DNA of 64,000 nucleotides from Atherinomorus stipes (lineage: Eukaryota > Chordata > Actinopteri > Atheriniformes > Atherinidae), in NCBI GenBank assembly GCA_023101725.1, contig JALJCO010000173.1, positions 1 through 64,000 on the forward strand, read 5' to 3'. Both the position numbers and the translations under genes were made by a program. The notes beneath the pieces were generated by a model. The model made no database searches. It was not told where the DNA came from and was given only the letters and a program-made list of their open reading frames with translations. The first letter of the stretch is position 1, and each line of letters begins with the position of its first letter. This document shows, piece after piece, positions 12,099-21,857 of this stretch.

Positions 12099-13031
12099 AT
12101 AGGGGATTATCACGCTAACCGGAAGTTCCTGGGTTTTGAAACTTCCTCTTCGGGGCCATGTTGAAAACAGCCGGTCCTGCTCTGTTAAACTGTTTAAATC
12201 GAAAAAAATCAAAAAAAATTTAAGTTTTTATTCTAAAGTGAAGAGAAATTGGATAAAAAGGATAAGGGGATGGATTGGGGGGGAGGGGCGGAATTTAAAA
12301 AAAAAAAGTTGTTGGGCGGGGGGGAAAAAAGATAGAAAGAGGAAAGCGGTGGGAGTGCTGAGGGGAGAAATAAAGGTAAAAAAAAAAAAAAAAAAAATGG
12401 AGGAGGGGCCGGTCCCGGGAGGGGGGGGGGGGGGGGGGGGGGGGAGGGAGAGGGGAGGTGGGGAGAGGAGAGAAGGGAGGGGGGAAGAAGGTGAAAGAAA
12501 AGATGAGGAGAGGAGAAGATGGGGAGAAATTTGATCGGTCAGCGTTTCAGCTGAGTGTGCTGAGGAAGAAGGGTTAAAGTGGATTCACGTTTGTTTGGGC
12601 GGAGGTATAGCGTGTAGAGGTTAGATTGCCAGCTGATAACGGCTTTGTGGGCTGTAAACACACAGTTCTGAGCGTCTCCTTTTGGCAGCCCCAGTTGTTC
12701 CACTGGAAACGGGGAGGTACAGCCCGTTCAGATGTTTGTGTGTTTTAAGCGCAATGTTGACGCAGTAACGCTGCTGGCTAATGCTAGATGCTGTGAAGTG
12801 CCGGTGTTGTGCCCATCGGCGACAAACAACGGGTTTTATTATAAATTTCGGCCCTTCCGCGGGTCGTTGTCCGTTTTGTCCAGTCCTCGCTGGAATGAAA
12901 TTGTTGTTTGGGTTTTCCGATTTAAACAGTATAACAGAGCAGGACGGCTGTCGTTAACATGGCCCGGAAGAGGAAGTGCCAAATGTTTCAACTTCCGGAA
13001 ACCGGAACAAGGAAGCATGATAATCCCCTAT
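12099..13031. mobile_element. 0.93-kb element with roughly 105-115-bp terminal inverted repeats
   Basis: The ends are inverted copies: ATAGGGGATTATCA at 12099-12112 and TGATAATCCCCTAT at 13018-13031. The similarity continues inward through ACTTCCTCTTC, GGGCCATGTT and CCTGCTCTGTTA.ACTGTTTAAATCG to about 12201 on the left and 12918 on the right. One arm carries a roughly 10-nt indel relative to the other. No transposase frame is present, so it is a non-autonomous DNA transposon or fold-back element. No clear target duplication is visible (a TA flank is possible), so I do not assign a superfamily. The interior is a purine tract with long A and G runs. Confidence 0.75.
12300..12532 (+). repeat. 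Purine-only tract with long poly-A and poly-G runs
   Basis: Almost entirely A and G for about 230 bases. It includes an A-run near 12379-12397 and a nearly pure G run of about 25 bases near 12420-12444, followed by GGGAGAGGGGAGG units. It lies inside the long-inverted-repeat element. Open frames here are a composition artefact. Confidence 0.85.
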
Positions 13032-16000
13032 AGGTTCTGCTACTGACGTCATGCCATGGAAAGGGGTTTTGGTAGCTGTTGTCTTTTAAACATCAGATAT
13101 TTTCTTGAATTCAACTCTGATTGACTTATCACTGCGCAACACTATTTATTTTGTCTTAGTTTATTGCAAAATGACATAAAGTCATGGTCGTGTCACTGAC
13201 TCTTTAAAGTTGAAGAACACTAATTGTCACATGCCTACACATTTTTCTTTTTTTTTTTTTTTTTATCCCTGAGCCCTACACAACATACAGTATGACAAAC
13301 TGGAAAGATCATAGAGGCAAAGGAACAGGTATTCAGATTGCGGATGTTGCCAGATCAAGCAACCAAATCTGTGAAAAGAAGCCCAAAACAGGTGTCGTAG
13401 TTCTGAACAAAGAAGTCCAAGACAGATGAGCTTACTGTCCAGGAAAAGGGAGGACACTTGATCTATTTATATACAGTACATTCATGTAACAAAGAAGAAT
13501 GAAATGATTTTTAAATGAAAGCATGCCTCCTGAGTTCTTGGCGTGGAGCAACTTGTGGTGCTGGAAGCATTCAGAACATTTTGATTTTCTGGTCTACTGT
13601 TAAGTAGTGCACATTTTTTTTAGCTGATTATCTTGTATCTTATTTCATATTTGTGGAAACAAACCTGCCTGAGCTGTCTCTACCCATCCATTTAGTTATG
13701 TAACACTAAAAGTGAATATATGTAACGCCTTTTATTTTTAAAATTTAGTTTAAATAGCTTTAGTATAGCACCAGACTAATCTGCAGTGAATAGTCTGGTC
13801 ATTTGTATGAGAAAATCTTAATATTGTGATCCCAAGGTAATAATTTGTGGAAAAAAATTTAAAGAAAAAATCAGAGTCAAAAGGAAAATTTTGCCCCTTT
13901 TCTCTGTCAGTATATTTATGTTCGGTGAAAGTAAATGTAATTAAAAACAGATCCTGTATGATTCTTTCTTCTTCATTCATTCATTCATTCATTCATTCAT
14001 TCATTCATTCATGTATATTCTAACTAACCATACAGAGTAAATCTGCAAAATAACTTGAAAGCAGCACTAGTGATTATCTCATCCATTCCAATTAGGGTTG
14101 ATTTAATTTCCAAATCAACTCTTTACACACTTTAAATGTAAATTGCAGCATTTTGTGCGGTGTGTTGTGCATCATTTAACTTGAAATAAGCTTGAACTAT
14201 TTAGGCTCTACTGAAAGTGTTAAATTTGGGTTAATTAATGTCAAATTAGTTATGTATGCACACACAACCCATAGAATTTAAGGGGACATTTGCGTGTAAT
14301 GTGGGCAAATTTGTGACCATTTCATCTAATTAAACCTGAAATAATCAAATTATTCACACTCAGTAAACATTAGATGAAAACTTTGCACTTAATATGTCAT
14401 AATGCATGACGCACACATATTTCACAATTAAAGAATATCCTCTTGAGGTCAGACAATTTTATTTTTAATCTACTCTTTCTGCTATGTCTTATTTAATCCC
14501 ACATTTCTCCCATATAATCCAGACCATTGTGAACAGAGTGGTTAGAAATAAGTTAAATCTCCATCAACTGTGTGATTTTTATTTGTTGGACTATCACATG
14601 CATGCATAGAGAAAGGAAGTGGGTGGAGGTACTGGGATTGTGATGATTCACCAGTGGAAAACAAACTATTCAAACAAAATTGAGCTGGATTTAGTTTCCC
14701 AAGAATACCTAAAGACATGACTTCACTTAAGAAAGAAGTCCTCGCAACTTCCCCTGTTCCTATAATGTACAGAAGAATGAAAATAGAGAAAAAAGTCTTG
14801 GTGTTTGAGGGACTATGAGAACTGAGACAAATAGAAGCGTGGGGTTGATATGTCGATATATGTACTACTGAAATATTCAAGGGAACACTTGGAGTTGCAT
14901 CGTGTTGTTTCAGTGTTGTCTTTATTTTTTTGAGCAGTATACTTATGTTGGTAAGCAGAGGCTATTGGTTATGCAAGTCATGAATCTCAGTTTTAAAAAC
15001 TACTTGTGTGATTGGCCCCAGGTTTTGAAGCCCATGCTCCCCGCTCTGACTCAGCTGTTTGTACAGGCATGTAAAGATGCCTAAAGCACTTCTGACAAAT
15101 TGCAGTGATTTTAATTGCAGTAATCTGCCTCCAGTCATGCTTGAAGGTAGATTAGTTAGTCTGGTGCTACAGTAAAGCTAGTGCTAGTCTTGAAGGGGAT
15201 GGGGGTGGGGGGGCAGCGGATATGACATCAGTGTGACAACACACGTTGGTCTCGTTCACAAAAAAAAAATCACAACGACAATGTCGTCGGTGAGCGACTG
15301 TTTTCAACTGTGTAAGAAAACGTTAGCGTTTGCCTCGTAAATCCTCAGCCATCTCTACCTTTCTGCTCTTCCTTTGTTGATTTCCAGCGACATGCGGCGA
15401 GTCTTTATTTGCGCATGTGCTGTGTCTTGTTCTAGGTTTGGAGTGTCACACTTTAATCATCATAGTGCCACCCACAGCCTTGTAGGATGTACTACAGCGG
15501 TTTCATGGGGACAGTGAAACCTTTCCCTGGATTTCTGCTATCGGTTTCACACCTAAACCGGCTTCAGCTCCGTGTGGACTAGGCCTTAGTTTATTGATTT
15601 TTTTTTTAAACTTACATTTGAAAACTCAGTTTGTTGGGAGGGGGTGGGGTATCATTCTGTGTCAACTACCAGGTGTCACTGGTCAGATATTCGTCTCAGC
15701 ATAATTCCCTGCTGGATTTAAGATACATGTAGACTGTGTGGACCATGTTCTGCTCTCCGTCGAGAGACACCTTCACAACAGTTGTATTTAGTAACCAGAC
15801 TGCAGCACAGTGTTATTCTGTGTTACTAGTGACCTCTCAGGTGTTAGGGTCAGGGGCCAGTGGGTGTGCTTAGCATCCTATTAGTGCCCCTTAAAATGGA
15901 GCATTTCATCAGATGGGATTGGCCAGATACTATTTTGCTCCACTTAGGCTGAAAAACTGTTTGTGATTTGATTTATTACATCTGATGTGTTACAATGTCC

Positions 16001-16899
16001 CCTGACTATGTGGAAATGGAAATATCAGCTCCCTGTGGCGCTTGCTTTAGTTTTAGGTTTCCTTCAAGCGCTGATTGGAGATCTGCTTTTACATTTATTC
16101 GTGTGACCTTTACCATTAGAATGGAAATGATAAAGCTAACCCTGGATCAGGGTTTGTCATAAATGCCATTTCCATTCATGTCTGGCTCCAAACAGGGAGC
16201 TATGAAAAAGCTCCCCACACTCATGACCAATCAGCTTTGGCGGTGATAGCATCATCGCTCCGTTGTGACAGTGGATAAAGATTTCTGCTGCACATGAATG
16301 AACTTTGATATGTCATCACTTTGGATTATTGTATCAACACCTTTTCAGTAATGTTTCTCTCCCGCCACAAACATCAGTGGCTGAACTGGCTGCAGCAGCT
16401 TCAAGGACGGGTAACATAACCATGGCCCCCACATCAAAAGCCAAGTTTTCATCAGTTTCTGAGCCAAAGAAGAAAAAAGAGAGTAAAAAAGGTCTGGTCT
16501 GGGCCGAAGGGCTGGATTACCGGGTCAGAAATGTCCAAGCTCTAATTCCCATATTGTTCCTGATAACAGCATCTCCAGGAAGTTTTAACGTCACAGGCTG
16601 CTACATCAAAACTTCTCTCTCTGTGTCAGAGTTGGTCGTTGTACTCAGGATCTTGTCTGATTGCAAGTTAACTTGATTTAAGTGTCTGTTTCAGTGACTG
16701 AGCTGCTCGGAAGCTGAATGAGGAAATCAAACCTGAGAGCCTCTTTAGTTGAAAGGAGTCTCGCTGTATGACAGAGTCTGTGTTGTCTACAAAAATGCCT
16801 GCACGTGCACGCAAGAGTGTGTGGGGGGCAGGGGACACACATCCAAAAGACTTAAGAGGAGTGGTGTGTGTGTTTCTACTGCAGGGAGGAGGAGAAGGG
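13032..16899. other. septin9 intron sequence, no gene seen
   Basis: Mostly AT-rich intron. It contains a T-run near 13248-13264, an ATTC microsatellite (listed separately) and, near 15230-15590, a CpG-containing stretch. The phrase CTCCGTGTGGACTAGGCCTTA near its right edge resembles a dispersed fish repeat, but paired ends were not found. Confidence 0.4.
13972..14013. repeat. (ATTC)n microsatellite
   Basis: About ten perfect tandem copies of the tetranucleotide ATTC, directly readable. Confidence 0.97.
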
Positions 16900-17097
16900 A
16901 GGAGGCTCGCCTTTTCCCTCACTCTGAAGCCTGAATGCAGCAATACAGACAAGTTAGTGGGAAGTCAGAGACTAGAAGTTAGTCCTTTAACAGAGTTGGA
17001 GGCTTGAACTTGTTCCTCACTGATTCTGTGCAGGAGTTTGTTGAGAATTACCAGGAAAACATTTCAAAGAAAGGGAAGTTTTGTGGAAAAAAGAGAG

Positions 17098-17152
17098 ATG
17101 TCTGATGCTGGCGTCAACCCACACTTGGAAGGAATTATTTCTGATTTTGAAG
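17098..17152 (+). CDS. septin9: Septin 9, alternative first coding exon (v3-type start)
   Basis: The ATG at 17098-17100 (G at -3) opens a 55-nt coding segment encoding MSDAGVNPHLEGIISDFE plus one base. The donor is AG|GTTTGT at 17153, weaker than the v2 donor. Human SEPT9_v3 starts MSDPAVNAQLDGIISDFEALKRSFEV; the residues, length and phase 1 all correspond. Splicing to 29438 gives ...ISDFEALKRSFEVED. The exon lies about 11 kb downstream of the v2 exon and 12.3 kb upstream of the shared exon. The 5' leader is probably within about 16900-17097, but its start is not visible. No v1-type start (MKKSYSGG...) was found in the window; it may lie upstream or be absent. Confidence 0.93.
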
Positions 17153-18231
17153 GTTTGTCACTGATTTTCTTTCATTCAGTTACAATGTTTGTACTGGCTG
17201 AATGGTTAAATAGTGCAAATATCCTCCAAAATCTTCACCTGGTGTGAATTTACTGTGCAAATCTGTATTTTTACTTTTACTGTTGTGCTTGTGTGTTTTT
17301 CTGTCAAAAACAGGGTGGTGGAGTGGGGTATGCTAGCCAAGTCCCTTTAGCCTCTCATCTGTTTTTGATCATACCAGAGTAACGTTGATCATAGAAAAAA
17401 AAAAAGAAAACAAAAATAAATCCACTGCAGTGATAGTGTTCCAGCATCAGATGCACAGAAACACGTAAAGTCAGTGGAAACTCCAGCACTCACAGATAAC
17501 ATCTGTCCAACCAGATTGACAGAATTCCCAGCTTCATCTTGTCATTGTTTTTCAAGCCTTTGCGGAGCTTGCATCAACTCCCTTTGTCCTCCTCTTCCTC
17601 TTCTGCTCTTTCTTCCTTCCTCAATTCTCCTTTTCCTGTTCCTCCTCCTGTCAGTCCCTCCAGCTGTTTTTGGGGCTGACGTTCATGGTTAGATGTCACA
17701 GTTAGCCCCATGCTGAGAGAGCAGAAGCCACAAAGAGGGCTGGGTTTATGTCCTCAACAACAGGCAGGATGTGGTATTATGAAGGATATTATCTGATCAG
17801 AAGTTTATCGTATGTCATTTTCTGCCATTTAATGATCACATTTCTCAATATAAGAGCAAATTATTAGTGGCTGCATTAAAGCAGATGATGCAGACATCAT
17901 GAAAGAAATCTTGTTTCAGCCACTGAGCTGTTTATCAGATGTGAGAATGTGCATGAATTTGCAAAGTCAAGCAATCAGCTTTCATTCTTAACTTTATGCC
18001 CTGGGCCTTTTCTTAGGCCTCTGCTTGTATTCTCTCAATGAAATGGGTATGCTCTGTATTTGAACACTTTCGGAGTCTTAAGAGTACATTTGAAAGATTT
18101 ATAATGATTTGTTGACAATTTGTTTTTATACATAAAGCATCTTTTAAGCACAACTGCAATTCAAAATGCTTTGCACAAACCCCCCCCCCCCCAAAAAAAC
18201 AACAACAAATAAAACAGTTTCAGAGATGTAA
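17153..18231. other. septin9 intron sequence, no gene seen
   Basis: AT-rich intron with a short A-run near 17395-17405, a pyrimidine-rich stretch about 17575-17660 and a C-run at 18180-18192. No repeat family recognised. Confidence 0.5.
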
Positions 18232-18235
18232 TTAA

Positions 18236-18757
18236 AGGTATAGTCCGAAGTTCCCCCCGTAAAAAATAAACGTTAGACTTGAGCAAGTGAAATCCGTCTC
18301 AAACTCCGCCTTTGGGCCGTGGTGCGTTTGAACGCAACTTTCTCTCCCCCTGCCTGTAATTCGCTCTTTTGTATTGTTTTGGTCTGGTCGGGACGTTTCT
18401 GGGTGGAGATTTCTGTTTATATCGGCAGCCAATGACAGAGCTAAGAGCATGGTGCTGTGTGGAAATAAGCTCATGATTGGAGCAGACGCCAGTCATTCCA
18501 ACTCTCTAAGGAAAAAGAAAGAAAGAAAGGAAACACCGTGGATGCACCGAAGAAAAGGTAAGAGCTTCAGATAATGCACTTTGGAAAACCAGGTTAATAA
18601 TAGTTTGGCTTGTACCTGCTTCTGAGCTCTGAAGGAGAAGCTTGAAGTTGAATAGGCTAGCTAGAACGAGGCGGCCATTAGCCTGAGAGGGAGGAGCGCT
18701 AAGTTTGAATACTGTTGTTTGCAAACAGAAATGCTGGAGGGACTTTGGACTCTACCT
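18236..18757. mobile_element. 522-bp non-autonomous DNA element with TTAA target duplication
   Basis: The left end AGGTATAGTCCGAAGT and the inverted right end AGGTAGAGTCCAAAGT match at 14 of 16 positions. TTAA is directly repeated on both sides (18232-18235 and 18758-18761). TTAA duplications are made by the piggyBac and Kolobok superfamilies. The AGG start is unlike piggyBac (usually CC...), so a Kolobok-type origin is more likely but unproven. No transposase frame is present. A GTAAGAG donor-like site follows a short open frame near 18558, probably by chance. Confidence 0.85.
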
Positions 18758-18823
18758 TTAAACATCATAACTGTCATAAAACAATCAACATAACAACTAA
18801 AAGTTGATAAATACAGTAAAAAT

Positions 18824-19316
18824 TAGGGATACACGATATAATCGGCCCCCTATCGGTATCAGCCAATGTTGGCCTTAAAACTGAGTATCGGACATCGGCC
18901 ACCCCACCAATATTTAACCAATCTGCCCGCTGTTTCTAAAGTAAAACAAACAAACAAACTTCTTCTTCAAAAACTTATTTTTTACAGACTTTAAAACTTC
19001 TAAAGACTAGGGGTGGCAAAAATATTGATACACTGAAATATCGCAATATCTTCATATGCTGATATCATATTGATCTATCTTACTAATGAAATCTCACGAT
19101 ATTTCGTCATTCTGTTACAAAATCACGCAAGAATTCACAAAATATTGTTAGATTTTGTAACAGAAAGATGTAATCTCGCAAGATTTTGCTAGTAAAATAG
19201 ATGACTGCTTATTTTTTCAGCTTTAATATTGGAATCGATATCGGTTATCCGCCACATGAGTTTGAAAATATCGGCATATCGGATATTGGCCAAAATTCCA
19301 ATATCATGCATCCCTA
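18824..19316. mobile_element. 493-bp non-autonomous hAT-type element with perfect 8-bp target duplication
   Basis: The left end TAGGGATACACGATAT and the inverted right end TAGGGATGCATGATAT form terminal inverted repeats. GTAAAAAT is repeated exactly at 18816-18823 and 19317-19324. The 8-bp duplication and TAGGG ends identify a hAT element. The interior has many TATCGG motifs. A second element-like unit beginning AGGGGTGGCAAAAATATTG (from about 19010) appears nested inside and carries a large palindrome. Confidence 0.93.
19073..19202. repeat. Imperfect palindrome, 52-nt arms
   Basis: The arm at 19073-19124 (from ATCTATCTTACTAATG to CTGTTACAAAATC) is repeated in inverted orientation at 19151-19202, with a 26-nt loop and no length difference between arms. 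It lies within the nested unit of the hAT element and could form a long hairpin. Confidence 0.85.
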
Positions 19317-19439
19317 GTAAAAATGTCTTAGTAAATGGATTTAAGCAATATAACTAAATAAAATATCAGTAGGTTCGTGAAGAATAAATGATGGCGCAAT
19401 TAAAAAGAAAGTTGTAGGCTCACCTAAAAAATAATAGAA

Positions 19440-19560
19440 AGGGAAGGACGGATCTGCACAAGCTGTGTGTAGCTCCTATGAATATTTATTTGCAGAGCAG
19501 AGTAACGTTTCGGGTGTACGCCCTTCTTCAGACTAAGAAAACCTAAAAAATAACAGATGA
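19440..19560 (-). mobile_element. Probable Penelope-like retroelement fragment with hammerhead-like core
   Basis: The minus strand reads CTGAAGAAGGGCGTACACCC followed by GAAACG (19506-19531). This fits the hammerhead ribozyme core pattern CUGANGA, a short stem II (GGG...CCC) and GAAAC. Penelope-like retroelements of animals carry such motifs, often seen as 'CTGAAGAAG...GAAACG' phrases in fish repeats. No reverse transcriptase is preserved and stem III is not convincing, so catalytic ability is doubtful. The limits are approximate. Confidence 0.5.
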
Positions 19561-19769
19561 ATATCCCTTGTGCTGTAGCTCTAAACATCCATCGAATTAA
19601 AGCACAATGTGTCAACATTATCTCAGCAAAGGCCAACTTTGTTTAAATGAAGCAGAACACAAAGAGATTTTAGAAAAGACATTTCAGACAAGATGTCCAA
19701 AATGGCCATTTTAAAAATTCCCCTTATTTTAAGTAGTAAGAAAAACAGAAATGACATGAAAATGAAACG

Positions 19770-20030
19770 AAACGAAAAATACTTTATTGATCCCAAAGGG
19801 GAAATTCAATATTGTAGCAGTTTTTTTTTTTTAATTAAACAAAACAATGATAATAATAATTAAGAGGTCTTGGTCTGGAGGCTGCTGGCAGGAATGATCT
19901 TCTGTACCTCTCCGTCTTGCAGTGGACCAGACGAAGCCTCCCACTGAATACACTGTCGTTTCTTAACATTGCTGTAGGGGGTATGATGAATCCTCCATCA
20001 TCTTCTGCATCTTGTGCAGCATTCTTTTTT
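19770..20030 (-). mobile_element. Rex1-type LINE 3' end fragment
   Basis: On the minus strand, from 19969 downward, the frame reads FSGRLRLVHCKTERYRRSFL followed by PAASRPRPLN, the C-terminus of a fish Rex1-type LINE ORF. It is followed by a 3' region that, on the + strand, has ATACTTTATTGATCCCAAAG with GGGAAATTCA, a phrase common at the 3' end of these elements. Only the terminal part is present. A sister fragment lies at 31790-31940. Confidence 0.75.
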
Positions 20031-20309
20031 TAGAATAGATTAAGCCAGTGGCAGAGACATTTAGACATGGAGCGGCCATGGGTGGGCAAGATTTAAATGG
20101 GGTGGTCATTTACTAAGAAAGGAAATTATTTTGTTCCTCTCTCCAACAACACTCAGTTACAGTGCTGTGATAACTGGTCACATTCGATAGGCATGACTCA
20201 TAAACAATCTTTACATTAATGATCTGGATCGCTAAGTAAAATAATTGCAACAAGTTCAAAAAGGTCCATTAAAAGGTAATTTGACAGTTTTTGGGAACAG
20301 TATGTGGTT

Positions 20310-20352
20310 CAAACAAACAAACAAACAAACAAACAAACAAACAAACAAACAC
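20310..20352. repeat. (AAAC)n microsatellite
   Basis: About ten tandem AAAC tetranucleotides, directly readable. Confidence 0.97.
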
Positions 20353-21373
20353 AGTTCTGGACCAAAATAAATGTGGTGTTGCATAAACTTGTTGCTATGG
20401 CTAATGTGCATCATGATCAAGCTAAAGGTGGTTCAGCAACACATTAGAGTGAGTGACTGATCTAAACAAACCAACTTCCCCATCCAGGACTAAAGGGATA
20501 CAAAGCAAAAGCGCGTCTGAAAAACCCTCTTTCAGTCTGGAACCATTACATTTTCCAGCACAGTGCTCTGCACTGTACTGTATCTCACTCCAAAAAGGAA
20601 ATCGGCAAAAAGAAAATGTAATTTAATTGGTGAGCACAATGAAAAAGTAAGCTTGGATGAATTTGTGTTTGAGACTATTGTGGAAAATGGCTGACAGACA
20701 CTACCATGGAAACTACATGCTAAAACAGTACTGTTTTCCTAAAAGTTAGAAGTTTTCTCTACTTATAAGTCACTGGAGAATAAATCCTCGCTTGTATATT
20801 TGTAGATTCTTTGAAGACTAGAAATCGGCTATTTTTGGTTCTGTGCCAAGTTATGTGAGCAGATTATCTTTTTAAAGGTGCCATATGTTGCTGCTGCTCC
20901 AGGATGACATGTTGTAGGAAATGAACATAATAATGAAGAGGGTGCATGTGTGTGGTATTTCTAAATCTGGCAGTGAGGCTAGTGCTTTATTAAACGAGTA
21001 AATGCAACACATACCTAACACTTAGACACTCTGTGGTGGTGTCTGTTCAGGTGGCAGTTGTTGCTAATTTGCCTTGTCAAGTCAGTTTAATGAAAAATTG
21101 ATTTATAGGTCTCTCTGGCCTTTCTGGGAATTTGTCACTTTCCAAGGCAGCTGGATTTTAGGGAGATCTGACGAATCCAAACATGAGAGAATCCATCTTT
21201 AAAAGCCTGAAGCACATCTGTGGCCACTCCACTTATTTAGGTGTGACGACTGCTTACAGCTAACAGGCAGCTTTCATGTAGCACAGAGCGTAAGAAAGTA
21301 GTTCTTTATTGAAAGAACAGCAAAGTTTAAGACTCTTCTTTATGTTTTTATCCATCTTTTGACTTTGGAAGTG
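20353..21373. other. septin9 intron sequence, nothing recognised
   Basis: Non-coding AT-rich intron; I see no exon, RNA gene or repeat family in it. Confidence 0.5.
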
Positions 21374-21377
21374 TTAA

Positions 21378-21853
21378 AGGGACTAGAGGCAGGAATAAAA
21401 AAAAAACAAAAATGCATGTCAATTTTTTTTTTTTACTAATGGGTGATGAAGCGCTAAATACCAAAAATAACGTTTCCACCCACGTTTTTCTCTGTTGCCT
21501 TGAACAGGCTGTGTGCTGCAAAATGCGCTGCAATTCGGTGTACGAATTTTCCCCGCTGCCCTGCCGGTGTGACGTCAAATGACGCTACATCCGCAGTTTT
21601 GATACAGGAAGAAGATGGTCGCGGTAAATTCAAACACTGTAAGCAATAGTAATGGATTCTTCTGCCGTCAGCAAACGATCCAAATCAACTGAAAGACACT
21701 AAAAAGTGTAACTATGAAGAAAAAGCTGAGTAAACAACAATATAGCTTCAGTTTGTGCACGCTCCCATGACGGCTTGGCTGGTGGCTGCAGTTACCTGAA
21801 ACGCCAGTCGCGGCAGTCGCGAGTTTCGTTTCTTCATCTTGCGTCAAGTCCCT
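21378..21853. mobile_element. 476-bp non-autonomous DNA element with TTAA target duplication
   Basis: The left end AGGGACTAGAGGC and the inverted right end AGGGACTTGACGC match at 11 of 13 positions. TTAA is directly repeated at 21374-21377 and 21854-21857. It is a different family from 18236-18757 but has the same target and the same AGG start. The interior is CpG-rich on the right side and has no transposase frame. Confidence 0.82.
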
Positions 21854-21857
21854 TTAA

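Noticed and set aside
11884..12099. Small minus-strand frame with CSTC and CKNCK motifs
   Set aside because: Too short, with no recognised family and no start or promoter evidence; spacing does not fit a known zinc finger. Possibly an old transposon piece.
12136..12534. A 132-residue Lys/Glu/Gly-rich open frame
   Set aside because: It follows the purine tract inside the long-inverted-repeat element; composition alone explains the absence of stops.
18374..18574. Possible exon ending at GTAAGAG (18558)
   Set aside because: It lies wholly within a TTAA-flanked MITE and has no septin-like or other recognisable peptide.
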